Of a DNA stretch of 64,000 nt, positions 13,481 through 26,000 are shown in pieces; within the stretch, counting starts at the first letter, position 1; each line of letters starts with the position of its first letter. Both the position numbers and the translations under genes were made by a program. Under the pieces are notes generated by a model. That model was not told the origin of the DNA. It did no database searches and saw nothing but the letters and a program-made list of their open reading frames with translations. The DNA comes from Scatophagus argus. Its lineage: Eukaryota > Chordata > Actinopteri > Scatophagidae. The DNA lies in the NCBI RefSeq assembly GCF_020382885.2, contig NC_058504.1, positions 19,603,019 to 19,667,018 on the forward strand, read 5' to 3'.

Positions 13481-13760
13481 CATCAGGGCCAGCTAACAGC
13501 AGCGCTGTGATGGAGTGGCGGCAGGTGGAGGGTTACATGTGTAGACACCCTGAGCTTGCTGTTGAGCCCTGTGCAGCTCCACTCCAGCAGCGGGGGGTTA
13601 AGTACCTTGCTCCAGGGCCCTTTCACGGTGGCTGCTGAGGGACAGCAGTGTGTGTCATTTTCCCTGCTCAGATTCCCTCTGCTGAAATATGGATTCAAAA
13701 CAGCAACACGGGTGCCAAGTTACTGTGCTCCCAATGTAATGCGTAGTCGAGAGGCTGACT
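13480..13760. repeat. Teleost interspersed repeat, diverged copy
   Basis: Contains GGGGGTTAAGTACCTTGCTC followed by CAGGGC, then a TTTCCCTGCTCAGATTCCC block and a degraded ATGGATTCAAAACAGCAACA block. This order recalls a common fish repeat that carries a GGTTAAGTGCCTTGCTCAAGGGC-like core and a downstream GGGATTCGAACCGGC-like tRNA-related segment. No family name is asserted. Confidence 0.45.
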
Positions 13761-14145
13761 GTTCTACAATACGTCTCACAACAGTTCTGACTATTTTAAG
13801 ATATTTTAGCACTTAAAAGCTGTGGTTAAAGCAGTCTGATAGTGTTTTTAATATCACAGCAATTTTTTTTCCATGTGTACAGAAAACTTCATATGCATTC
13901 ATACTGAAGCATATCTGACCAGATAAGCTTTTGGAAAGCTGCACTGCACTTGAAAAGTTCAGCACTGAAACAGCATGTAAACACATATCCAGCACAACAT
14001 TCATCCAGCATGCATGTAGAAATTTTAATGAAACAGGCTTCATGTCTGTACCGCTTTGACTTGTACATCTGTCTGTCTGAGGCTTTTCTCATTTGTATTC
14101 ACCCAGAAGGAATTCCCCAACCCCATCACCTTGTATCATACATAC

Positions 14146-14222
14146 AGTGGTGTGGCTGTGGCTCAGCAGGTAGAACAGGTCGTCCTCTAATTTCACTGAT
14201 GTCGGTGAATGGGTAAGTGAGA
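14146..14222 (+). repeat. Short SINE/MITE-like fragment with tRNA-like head
   Basis: GTGGCTCAGCAGGTAGAACA followed by GGTCGTCC resembles the head of a frequent fish repeat (GTGGCTCAGGTGGTAGAGC-like). The tail GTCGGTGAATGGGTAAGTGA resembles its 3' region. The middle is missing, so this is an internally deleted remnant. It is not a functional tRNA gene: no acceptor stem closes. Confidence 0.35.
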
Positions 14223-15533
14223 GGAGAAATTATAGTGTTGTAGTTTTGGATTAAAGCTTAATATAAATGAAATGACACACTGCAGCCAGCCAATGTAACC
14301 AGGGTCCAAGCTGACAAGCTCTTCTGAATTTTCAAATGACCTTTAATTTGCCTTATTTTTACAAAATGTTGTAATAAAATCCAAATCATGCAGAGAAACA
14401 GAATTATATGTCACTTCTTTCGGCTTGCGGTCTCTCAGTGGTCTTTTAAACCTCCAGCATCTTTTGGCCTCCCTGGTGTTAAAAGCCTCAAATGCACTCC
14501 TCTCCATGTGAGTCTTTGTTCCTCTGCAGCACATGAAATGATTTCACGCAGGATTTTAATGTAAGATAAGGCAATCTCGTACAGCATGGATTGTGGCTGC
14601 AACTAATAATCATTTTCATTACAGAATATAAGCCTGATTTATATTGGATTTTTGAGGCTGAAACTGATGTTGTTATTTGGGATAAAAAAATCTTTTTTTT
14701 TCTTAAAACATCTTGACACAGATCCCTTAGATATTTTTTAAATACTGAGTGCAACATTTTATAGTGTACAAATCAACTTTGGTGGACAATCGACAAAAAA
14801 GACCTGAAACCTGGTAAGTTATTGGGCCGACACAGATAGGCCAGCAGCAATATCTGCAACAGGCTATGAGATGATTTAACTATTATTTAACAATTTGGCC
14901 AATGAATTGTCTGAAAAAGTGGCAAATGTCCAGCACAAGTTCCAGAAGCTGAAGATGATGTCTTGTCTGACAGTCTACAGCCCAAAGATATTCAGTTACT
15001 GTGATATGAAACAGAGAAAATCAGCAAATCTTCACAACCAAGAAGCTCAAACCAGAGACACCTGGATGTTTTGTTTTGTTTTGTTTTAAATAAAAAAAAA
15101 TCAAACGAATGAATTATCAAAATAGTTGCTGATCAATTGCTCAACAAAGAAATCAGTCTACTCACTCTAAAACATATATATGCAACATTAAGGCTGCACT
15201 CCCAACACCATCACGACCCAACTTCACTCCTTCATCATATGTGCGCGACTGTGTGCTTCCTCGGGACACAGAACATAAACAGACCAATCACCAGCATCTG
15301 TTCAACAATGTGTACAACTCACCTAAACTCTGTTTACCAACACAGAGTCCAAGAGGATCGCATTTGTCTCAAACTTCTGCGTTATCTAACGTGAGGCTGC
15401 AGTTCACCCACATTGTCTGGTTTCACCTTACATCACTGCTGCTCCCCGCGTCTCTGTCACACAAGCAGGCTGCCATGCAAATCAAACATTCCTTAATATC
15501 ACAATGAGACAGTGAGAGCCGGCGTACACGCAA

Positions 15534-15576
15534 GTGTGCGTGCGCGCGCGCGCGTGTGTGTATGTGTGTTTGTGTG
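15534..15576. repeat. Alternating purine-pyrimidine (GT/GC)n tract, Z-DNA prone
   Basis: A 13-base pure GC alternation (15542-15554) sits inside GTGTGCGTG and GTGTGTGTATG. It is about 230 bp inside aff2 intron 1, downstream of the exon 1 donor. Long GC/GT alternations adopt Z-DNA under supercoiling, which is common behind promoters. Confidence 0.85.
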
Positions 15577-15806
15577 GAGGCTCAAGCAACAACGGCAGCT
15601 TTACGGTGACAAAGAAAGACGGTTTGCACGGATTTCTCCAGGACTCACTTTGACTACCTCTCCATCTAAAACAGACCCCGAGATTTAACCCCTGATTTCG
15701 CCTCAAAAGCGGGGATGACATGTCCGTTCATCCCTCTTTCAAACCTGCCATATTAAAGACACACATTTTAAAAAACCGACAATAAAGCAGTGCGTGCAGG
15801 ACTTAC

Positions 15807-15859
15807 CATGGCTGTTCAAGCTCCCAGTCTCTGAAAAAGTCAAATTCAAAGAGATCCAT
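15807..15859 (-). CDS. aff2: aff2 coding exon 1 (AFF2/FMR2 N-terminus), partial gene
   Basis: On the minus strand the ATG at 15859-15857 opens MDLFEFDFFRDWELEQP plus two bases (TG), then a perfect GTAAGT donor at 15806. AFF2 proteins begin MDLFDFFRDWDLEQ, and the next human codon (Cys) is also split after TG, so sequence and intron phase agree. An in-frame TAA (15908-15910) lies 17 codons upstream, which fixes this ATG as the first in frame. AFF2 is a nuclear AF4/FMR2-family scaffold of super elongation complexes; in humans its loss by FRAXE CCG expansion causes intellectual disability. This copy has two extra residues (EF) after MDLF, which looks like a small duplication. Exon 2 onwards lies left of the window. 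AFF3 is the main alternative, but its start is less similar and the neighbour is fmr1, as in human. Confidence 0.82.
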
Positions 15860-15910
15860 TGCCGCTTCGGCTGCTGCTGCCGCTGCCGCTGCTGCTGCTG
15901 CTGGTGGTTA
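15860..15910 (-). promoter_or_regulatory. aff2: aff2 5' leader with interrupted CAG/CGG trinucleotide tract
   Basis: On the gene strand the leader reads CCACCAGCAGCAGCAGCAGC, then GGCAGCGGC, then three more AGC units and CGAAGCGGCA, and runs directly into the ATG. It is an interrupted AGC/GGC triplet tract of about 48 bases. The ATG frame through it is mostly alanine codons, closed by an in-frame TAA at 15908-15910, so it is leader, not coding. Human AFF2 carries the FRAXE CCG repeat in its 5' UTR at a comparable place; homology of the two tracts is not shown. Confidence 0.7.
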
Positions 15911-15949
15911 AAATCCAGTGCTACGTGGTTCTACATGGGCTACTGATAC

Positions 15950-15951
<2 letters not shown>

Positions 15952-15980
<29 letters not shown>

Positions 15981-15981
15981 C
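15952..15981. repeat. (GT)n microsatellite in aff2 5' flank
   Basis: About 14 GT units, 95-120 bp upstream of the aff2 start codon. It lies in the 5' UTR or core promoter, depending on where transcription begins. Confidence 0.9.
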
Positions 15982-16073
15982 AGAGAGGAGGGAGAGCAGA
16001 CACAAGCGGCTGCCGCTGCCAGGAAGCTGCTACGTGGTCGAGGCAAGCTGACAGGCAGGCAGAGGTGGAGGGA

Positions 16074-16115
16074 GGGAGAGAGAGAGAGAGACAGCACACA
16101 CACACACACACACAC
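16074..16115. repeat. (GA)n-(CA)n compound microsatellite in aff2 5' flank
   Basis: A GA run followed by a CA run, 215-255 bp upstream of the aff2 start codon. Confidence 0.9.
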
Positions 16116-16119
16116 TGAA

Positions 16120-18808
16120 GAAGGCTGTGGAAGACAAGTAACACTAAGATATTCACTGCAAACATTTCCCTTCTATTTATACTGCACGCACCTTAGAAAA
16201 ATAAACCTTGCCTTACATAACAATCTCCCCCAAAAGCTGGAAAAATTGTTTAAATGTGCTTTCACTACATAGTCACTATCATGTATGATGTACTACTTGT
16301 TCATATGAATCACAAACTGGAGATTCTACCAAGTGTGTAAGTGTGTTCACTGACTGAGGAGTTTTTGTTCAGCTGATTTGTAGTAACAGGCCCCTATGAT
16401 GCAGGGCACCATGCAGGGCCGTAGCCAGGACTTTAGAATTGCTAAGGCTTAACCCTACCAAAGAAAAGCCGGATGGACCACCTCAAAACAATTGATGTTT
16501 CCTAATTTTATTGATTCGTTTCACATGTTTTGCCTTAAATCTAAATAAGCCACGGCTATATTTAGTCTAAAAGGACTGGACACACCCCTCAAAATCCACC
16601 ATGTAAAATTTGTGTATACATTTTTTTAATTCATAGAAACCAAGGACATGTTTTAAAAGAAAAGACACAGCTGGTGTGTCTCTTTATGATTTGGTCCTGC
16701 CCTGTGAAAAAGTACAATATGTGTTGTTTGTCAAGGTAAATTTAACATTGACTAACCAGTTTAGAGGCAAATAATAAGTAAGGCAAAGTCAGCCTGCAGT
16801 ACAGAAAAAAAATCCCATTCTAACAAACTAGAAACTGGGGTCCTACTTTAATAAATCAGCTCCTATTTTATAAGGAGGCAAGACCTTGGACCCACTAAAC
16901 AGAAAATTTGTATTTGGCCAGTAAGCTGGGGCAAAGCTGAACGAGAACGTCGTGCTGTAAGTTGTGGTGAACATCAAATAACCAGTACAGCCAAGTTCCG
17001 TATAATTAGCAAAAATAAAATCCTTTTGTTATAAACGGTGGTTTCCTTTAAAATATGTTTAAAGGCAATACTGAAATATTTTCCATGTGTTTGTGTATTT
17101 TTTAATAATTTGTACCACTATTTTACATCGATATTGTTTCTACACCTTGACCTTGGTCAGGTTTTGCCCCTGTAGTGTGTTTGATATCCTCAAACCTGCA
17201 GTGTGAGATCTTTTTCATATATATGAAAATTTGTTGCATTCAAGCCCTTGCCAAACAAGTTTACACAATGATGATTAAGCAACCATAGCAACTGGGAGTA
17301 GGCGGAACTTGTCAACAGAGTTTGTGTAGCTACTCTCACTGCCAGAGGGGGGAGATGGAAGAGGATGAAGGTTTCAGTCATGTGTGCTGTCACATCTTTT
17401 TTGCAGTCTGCTTCCCCGCAGTCTGTTTGCTCTGTTTCCGTGGTAGTGTTAGATTGGCTTTAATGATGTGCACCTGAAACCATGTGGTTTTAACCACACA
17501 GTAGGCTGACGTATAAGAATAACATCAGCTGAAACATTTGTGCTCATTACTCTTCTGGATTACAAAAGAATCAGATGTCAAAAAGACTGTTTTGCCCTCT
17601 GAGTGCAAACTGGTTGAGCTGCAGTTGTCCAGTGTCAAAACGTTGCCTGTGCAGTCCAGTAAAGTTCAGCAGCTGTAATCCACTTTGTGGTTACTCTGCT
17701 TTTCCCGTCCCTGAATCTGCTTTCCTGTACCTGGCCTAAAAATAAGATTGGATGTCCAAACAACTGCTCCTCTGTATTTTCCAAACTTTACTCTCCCGAA
17801 CAGACGATCTATCTTTTCCTTCCACTGTCCATTTATAAAGTATTTATAAAGTCGTGGCTGGTCATGTTAGTGTGTGCAGCTGACTAATGCCTAAAAGATT
17901 TCTGTGTCTGAAGACAAAGTTGCAAAGTTAACTTGAGCGGTTTTGGTGAAATTGTCTAATGTTAAGCACAGAGGCACTAAAGGAGCACGTGACTTAAGAC
18001 AACTGTTTTCCAAAATGTTTTGCACTGCACGCTCTTTGAACACATCACAAACTGCTCCCCTCAATTGCTTTGGTGTCTTTATGTGACTACTTTTTCACCT
18101 TTGTTTGAGATCATCCGAGGGAGCAGCGTGTTAATAACAGTTTAGCGGCCCACCATCCTCGCTCTCTATCATACACTTGCTGCAACACATGCCCAGCAGC
18201 ACGTTTTACTGTTTACACCTCGCTATGAATAATGATTGACCAGATGGTTGAAACTTCTCACTCAGCATGTGCTGTGGCTGTAACTGTAGTTCCTTTGTGA
18301 CACTGTCTTTGCTTTTCAGAAGTCCCCCCCCTGCTCAGAAGCCTGCATGTTTGCAGTGGGAGAACACACGAGAAGTCCAAATGTATCTGAAGTAAAATGT
18401 GAACATGCACTGTGGCCTGTATGTGTGTATGCATGCTCGTGCCTTTGTTTTGGGTGGTGTGTTGCTGTGTTTGTGTGTGTGTGCATGTGTGTGTGTGGGT
18501 ATTTTGGTCTGGTCTGGGGCAACATGCCAGCATTGCTCTGCATCACACTACCACAAGTACAAACAGCAGCTTCAGATGAAGAGAAGAAAGTGCATGATGG
18601 GAATAAAACACTGCCAGCCATGAGTGTTTCTCTCTCTCTCTCTCTCTTTGAAAGTGCTGTTTCATGACCTTGATCAATTCCAGCCATTTCAACCTCACAA
18701 TTCAAAATTCCAGACATCTCCAGACCTTAAAAACACCACATCGAAATTTAAACAATTTTCAAGGATTATAAGCACCTGCGGGAACAGTGGTTGTGTGTGT
18801 GTGTGTGT

Positions 18809-18854
<46 letters not shown>

Positions 18855-21800
18855 AAAGGCTGTCCAAAACTAGGTCAGACACTAAGAGACAGAGAATGAC
18901 TGGTGAGAGGATGAGGAAAGGATAGAGAGATATGGCAGAATTTAAAAAAGCGACTGTAGAATGAGCTGATGGGGAGTTAGATGATAAAAAATGATTAAGA
19001 TAAAATGTAATTAACGGCTAACGTACAAAGAGAAGCACACATAAATTCAATTCCTACTCATTACAATGCATAGTCTTTATTTCCGCCCAAAGTAGCTGTT
19101 TATTTTGAGGTTTTCCATTTTCTTTGTCTTTTTTACTGTCTATTGTTAAGGCCACAGCTGTGCCTGTAATTTATATTTAAAATGATGACACACAGAGTTA
19201 GAATTTCACACACAGACACAGAACCCAAAAGAAATACAAACTGATAAAATAGTCTGGAAGTTCTCAAATTTGAGCTCATTATACTTGCTGTGTGTCTTGC
19301 AGAAGTTGAGGAGTGCGTGTCATGAATTTTCAATAAGTGCGCAGGCTTTCTCTCACTCCTCTCTTCCTCTGGAACATGAAGTAACAGTTGATCAATATAG
19401 TTCCACAGCTCCCCCATGTGGCTGCATATTTATTTTATTTTTTTTACAGTATGACGCATTTGAAAAAAAAAAAAAAAAAGCTCTTTATCTCAATTATCAC
19501 TGTCTATGTTTTCCCTCTAAGAATATTCCAAGGGTTAACACCCATTTGAAGAAGTTGTTAAGATATTTGAATGCACCTTTCTTTCTCACAAACTTTGGAA
19601 CATGAAGCCTTTATGTCCCCTGTTCTATTACTCTTTCTTCAAAATCTTTTATTAATTTCAGGAGCATCAATAAATATAGTCTGCTCATGAGGTACTCTGT
19701 AATCCAGGCCACCAGACCATAGTCCACCTCCATCACTGATACTCATTCATATTGGCTTATGCTATATGTGAATCCTCCTGATGGCCAAGCAGAGGTGACC
19801 CTGTACAGCCTGTACTTAAGCGTTTTTGTGGCACGCAACACTTCATTTGTATTCTAATAGACAGACACTTTATTAGTTATCATCATTTAGAACACATGCT
19901 ATCCACTAAATCCAATCCACTGTATTTATGATATGAGTTTTTCTTTGATCAATTTCAAGGCAGTATTGGGAACAGAATGATTCGGCCTTGATTCTCAGTT
20001 GCCACCATGCTTAATAGCCTTACATTGTCTACTGTTCTGAACATCCTCATGGTCATTTCACTAATGGACCGAAAATGCTGATTCTGTTCGTGGCCACTGT
20101 GTTGTACTGTACAAAGTTGCATTGAGCAGAGGTGTCCTTGAATTAACAACAAGAAAATCAAAGTTACAGTACAGTTAGTTATAATGGCCACGTTAAAAGC
20201 AAAACAGCTCCTGAGAGCACTTTTATGTCATTTTCTGTGGAACTCACCGTTGACCCTCATTGGAGTGGGATTGCTTACTTGTGGCTATTGGTAAGTTGAG
20301 TGGAACAAGATAGACAATGACGGTGATTGAACAACTGCATGAAAGGGCCATGACATTCACACAAAGTTGCCAATCAAGCCAGGCACTGTAGTTTAGCTGA
20401 AGCACATACAATGTGCATGTAAGACCAGGTCAAGCATTTGCTCAGCATTCAAAGACAGCTTGAAGGCAGGCTTGATCAGGGTTGGCAAATGGTGTCACCT
20501 GTCAGAGGGTCCAGTAGATTTATGTCAGCACAGCCTCATAACCCACTGCAGGGCCGAGTCATAGGTGAAAACATAATACAAACACTGGGCTTCCATGTTC
20601 ACCCAACTCCTGACACATTTTACATTGGCTTGACAACTGAAAGTAAAATCTCGAAACTCATGAAACACACACATCAGCAAAAGCTCACGGAGGAAGATCG
20701 AACTTTATTTATTGAAACTGCTTGCATACAAAATATATTGCACTATAACCAGACATGTCAACCATCTTAAATGCTAGTAGTATGTACAAAAGGAAACAAA
20801 AAAAATGCCCAAAAGTGCACGCAAGGTTTACAGCTTTTTTGACTACCCTGGTTTAAGTATCTACAGATTCTCTGCGTGTCTTCACTTTCTGGCAATTAAC
20901 AGCCCCACAGTAGAGTCTAGTTCTTATTTGTTATATACATTCTGCAAATAAATGACTGCTGAAATCTGCTGTGGACTGGCGACAACAACATCAGTTTCGG
21001 GTCGTTTTATCTTGCATTGGTTCCACATAAATCATGTTGCAGCCTCAACTGGACTAAAGGCTTTGTGAAGGAGGGAGGCAAAAAGGTCATATGAGACACT
21101 TTTCCTGTTCCTGAACTGAATTCAGCCTCCCCACTCCAAATTCTTGTGCTTTCTCAATTATCACTGTATGTTTGACATACACAGTGTTTGTCCTGTTTTT
21201 AAAAGAGCTCTTTTAGGGATGTCAAGTCAAAGTCAAGGTGTGTGGGTGAGGTTGGGTCTACACTTCCCAAACCTGATAACATTTGCGAAACAACACAACA
21301 CAGTGTTGAAGCTTCAAGAGTAAGAATTGGTTAATTCGGTCAAATGCCTTGTTCAGATTTGAGCATCCCATGGGGCTGACAAAAACTGAACTTCACTCAT
21401 GCCAAATGCAAATTAAATCACTAGCATGGGTAAAAAAACACACTCTGTACACCAGAACATTAGAACAGCAAACCTGTCAAGACAGTCACGATAGTTGAAC
21501 ATCAAACAGTTTGCTGAAAAACTCCCTCAACATTCGAATATCTCATGAGAAAAGCAGACAATCCTGCACTAACGCTGTCAGCTTTTCATTTTGTGGACCA
21601 AAATGTATTATCTGTAAATCAGAACTGATTATACTCTGTTATTCCAACAGTCTGTTTACAGTGGATGCTGGAGAGATCCAACATGTCTGAAGCCATGAAT
21701 CTCTAATTCAATTTCTTAGTGAGAAAACAGAATATACAGTAAACATAATCAATTTAATTATGAAAGGTCCCACATTAGTTAACAGTGATTCACTATTTTA

Positions 21801-24800
21801 AAGAAGCAACACTCTTTCAAAATCCATCCATGAGGGATAAATAGTTTTGGTAGTGCCATTCTCTTTATGGCGTTCCAGATTACATGTTGTAGTACTGTTC
21901 TGGTGTACTGGGGACAGAAGATTGCACTGAGGACAGTGTCATGCCAAAACGAGCACAAGTGTTCGATAACATCTTAACAACACTACATCTGCAAATCTTA
22001 GATGTCCTTAGCAGGGTTCTTCATAGTCTGGTGAAATGCCAGCATGAATCAAAATGTACTCAGCTCGATCCTGGAAATTAAATGTGTGAACGGTGCTTCT
22101 TGTCTTAAAAGTTTGGTTCGGGATCCCAAATGTTTCACGAAACATGCAGCTCTCATTATGACCACATTTGCAATGTTTTCCGACGCTACATTTGTTTTTC
22201 TGCCATGATGACTGCACTCGTTTTTATTTCTTTCCCCTGGCAGCCCAGTGGAAAACAGCAGGATTGGATAATGTCACAACCAGTTAGTCAGTTTTAGGAG
22301 AATCTTAAGTAAAGTCTCCATTGTAAAAGTGCTGAAAATGCTTCCTTGGCACCACAGCAAGTCTCGAATGACCCCACCTTGTCAGCATGCAACAGGCCTC
22401 CCACACATTTTTTAAAATTTATAATGTCCACTATAGCACAAGACTTGGCCTAGCATTACAATTTGTTAGTGATGCCCCTAAAAATCAAACCAAAGAATGA
22501 AAAAGTCATTGAACTGCTTTTGTTGGTTCATCTCCAGCAGTTAAAGAGTCTAACATACACTCTTAACCCGGTGTTCGGAGGCATGATAAAATACACGAAC
22601 AAGCAGGTTGAAACACAGTCGCAGATGCAAAGAAATTCATTGTCTCTGTTGTGACACAACAGAGCAGAAGTGAAGGCTGGACATTTGGAGAATCAGTATC
22701 TTCTATAGCTCCATTGTCCTGTAACACCTCCAAAATGCAGCAAACTCACATGTAGCTCTTACTGTCTTTGAAGGGGAACTGGGGTCCTTTAGGTCTCACC
22801 ACCAGCACTATGCTGACTTACCCCTATGAAGTTTTTTACACAAATCAAAAAGAAAAAAAAAAAAACATGTTAAAAAAATCTAAATGGAACACTCATCATT
22901 AGTATCATTCTGGTGTCTGAAAAGTCAAGAGAAAATCCACCATAAAACATTATTCCCATATAGAGTAACTTCGGGGGCAAACTTTTCTCAAAGCTGGAGT
23001 GTGGTACATGCCAGAAGGTTAACCCATATGCTTTTGTCGTTCTCATGTCTGTGTGTACTGAAGAGCCAGGTGATCGTTTAGCTTAGCATAAAGACTGGAA
23101 GCAGGTCAAAACAGCTAGCCTGGCTCTGTCCTTCAAAAATGCACTTACTTACACCTGTAAAGGTTTTTATACATGTTTGTGTACATCTGTAAACACACAG
23201 AAATGTAAAACCAACAAGTCGAGAGATTGCTACAAGTTTTTACATTCTGCTGGTGTTCTAAATGAACAAATTAAGTAATTAAGTAGCAGCTAATTAGTTT
23301 AATAGGCGCTGGTAGGTGTATTTTTAGAACTTCATTTAAGTTAAATGCTTCCTGTCTGAAGTTGTTGGTGCACCGACCTGAGACTGACAGACTGTCTCAA
23401 CTATATGTCCAACTATTCCTTTAATTCGTAACCACTACCAAGAATTTGAGGGTTTATCTTAAAATGACACTCCAAACAAAATATGACAAAAATGTGTTAA
23501 CTCTAAGTCCACTTGCTGCCTTTTTTTCCCAAGCTTTGAGTGCATGTGATGATTCCCCTTAGTGTGACCTATAATAACAGGCCACCTTTCAACTTCAAAT
23601 GTTGCTGCTTTCAGTCAATGGATTTTTACAGCAACAAATGTCCATGAACTTTGCATTATAGTGGACTATTTGTCTCAAAATAGAAATTCAGTCATAGATT
23701 AGTCAATTCATGTGTGGGTTTTCATTCAGTCTTAGGGTGGATTTTCCCAGTCAGATACTACTATTACTAATAAAAAAAACTAACTCACTCTGTGTGTGGT
23801 ACAACCCTGCTATACAGGATACTATTTTTCACACATAATTAAAGTTTATTATCAAGAGCTCTAGCATTTAACTGATATTAAACAGCAAAAAAAGAAAGAG
23901 AGAGAAAGAGAGAGAAAATATCAGGATAAGTGCACATTTGAAACAATGGTACAAATCATTTCTCAGACAAATAATGACATCATTATATACAGTATGCCAC
24001 CCTCCCTTCTTTTTTTCCATCATGTTTTTTTTTTCTTTTTTACAATACAAAGTGACTCCATACTGTTGATGCTCTATTGACAATATAGAGGTTACTTTCA
24101 CTGCAGAGAATGCTTACTGGGGACAGTGAAAGCAAATGTCCTAACAGATTAGTGGAAAAAAAGAAAAAAAACCTGACACCAATATTACTAGAAAAGAATG
24201 ACTTCTTAGAAAAAAAAAAACTTGATTCATGAATCAATGCTCATGTTACAGAACTGTTTGTTTTCCAAAGGTAAAAGTTCCCCATGTGTCGTTGACTCCA
24301 AGTTGATGGGTGTGAGAATGTGTAATTCATCACTGGCTACTCCAGATGAACTCAAGGAGGTTAAAAAAGAAAAACAGAAATGAGACAAAGTAGCACTGAT
24401 TTAAACAACTCACGTATGTCTTTTCCTTAACATGTAACCGACCCTGAAGAAAGTCTCCAAAATCCATAATAAAAATGTACATGCATCGCAAGACTAGAAA
24501 GGTATGCTGATCTCTGGTAAAGAAGAGACCTGGCTCAGCCTCTGTTTCAGTTCATCACTTCAGTTACTCTGTGGGAAGGACATAGGGAATAATGTTTCAC
24601 TGGGTTACACCTTTTTTTTTTTTCTATTTTGTTCTTCTCTGACCTTCTAACAACTCAAGGTCATGAACTGCACTGGTCTGTAAAAGCAACTGAATGCACG
24701 TCACAGATCAGCTGAACCAGGTCACAAGCTACAGGTTCACGTTTGTCGACTGTACAAGGATACAACAACTTCAGTGTTTAAACAGGATCAGGTGGTTAAA

Positions 24801-26000
24801 GCAGGCAGTTTCCTGTTGAACCAAAAATCACCTGTGCAGTTAACACCTGCCCTTTGAGTTTAAAGCAAGCTTGGAAATAATCAGTGTTGCCAGCAATGAC
24901 TCTGGGTGAATCAGTGATGTCACGACAGGAAGTAGCCACCTTTACACATCTGGTCCATTATAAACGTCTCATAATCCCTGATTTACACGTCTAGGTTGTG
25001 ATACTAGCCACAATTAAAGGCACATGTCACACAAAACATGGTGAGGTTTCTCTGAGCATTTGCAGCTTTGTAGCTATGAATTTTTACCATGAAATAGTAA
25101 TAGATTTTAGATTTGAAAGGCAGGTTTTGACACAGCCAGGCTTATTGTTCCCCATTTTCCAGTCTCTTGCGAAGCAGGCATGACTATCAATCGTTTATGT
25201 AACTTTTAGCAAGAATTCGACACGCTTATTTCCATACATTTTAAAAGAAACCTTTACAAGTGCCACAAAAAGAGAAATTAAATTTAAGGGCAAGTTTTAT
25301 CTTTTAAAGGCAGAGTGAATATGATTTGCTGGATGCAGTTTTAAACACATTACAAAACATTTAACTTGGGCCCCTCTTCCACTTATAATTTTGCACCCGG
25401 TTGTTTTTGAGTCTCGCCCTCACACTCTGCACATTGTTAATGACTGAGATCTATACACACACACGCACACACAAACACAGCGTGAAAGCTGACGCCAAGA
25501 AACACTCTGAACTCTGACACAAGCTTCTTGTCAGTCAAAACTGATGACAGAGGATTATTTTTGTTTGTTTATGTTGTTTTTAGGGAAGTCCTACTCATTC
25601 TGCCTCTAAGTACTTAATTCCACATTTGCTAAAGCTGAATATAACAGCTTGTCCACTAGCCCAAATATCCCACTAGATTTTAGATTTGTTACAGTAGGAA
25701 GACACAGTTATGTTACTGGAATGAAACACGGTCTTCAAATGACAAGCCCATGAATGCACAGAGAAACCTCAATGAGCTTTTTTTTTTTTTTGCTTTGCTT
25801 TTTTGTTTTACAGTGACTTTCTCACATTTCAACAGTCTAATTTAAACTAATGCTATTAGCAGTCTCCCTCCATCATAAATCTACAAATACTTTCTACACT
25901 AACCCATCTAAGTTACTGTAGTCACTTGAATGTGGGATACAATTTGGGGACGACTGAGAATGTACATGATTTTTAGAAGCTTTCATGCCACCTAAACTGT
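16120..26000. other. Intergenic DNA between fmr1 and aff2, no gene seen
   Basis: No exon with family support on either strand. It contains a (CT)n tract at about 18630-18650, a long GT tract at 18790-18853, A/T homopolymers (for example about 19464-19480), a GA-rich run at 23886-23917 and AT-rich single-copy sequence. The aff2 promoter must lie at its left edge and the end of the fmr1 3' UTR somewhere at its right edge. Confidence 0.5.
18790..18853. repeat. Long (GT)n microsatellite
   Basis: About 60 bases of GT repeat with a single GGG interruption, the longest simple dinucleotide run in the window. Confidence 0.92.

Noticed and set aside
14146..14222. tRNA gene
   Set aside because: The head looks tRNA-like but there is no matching acceptor stem or T-arm; it is a repeat fragment.
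15859..16272. 137-codon plus-strand open frame over the aff2 first exon
   Set aside because: Leu and Val/Cys runs come from reading the antisense of the CAG/CGG and GT tracts; the minus-strand reading has family support and a donor.
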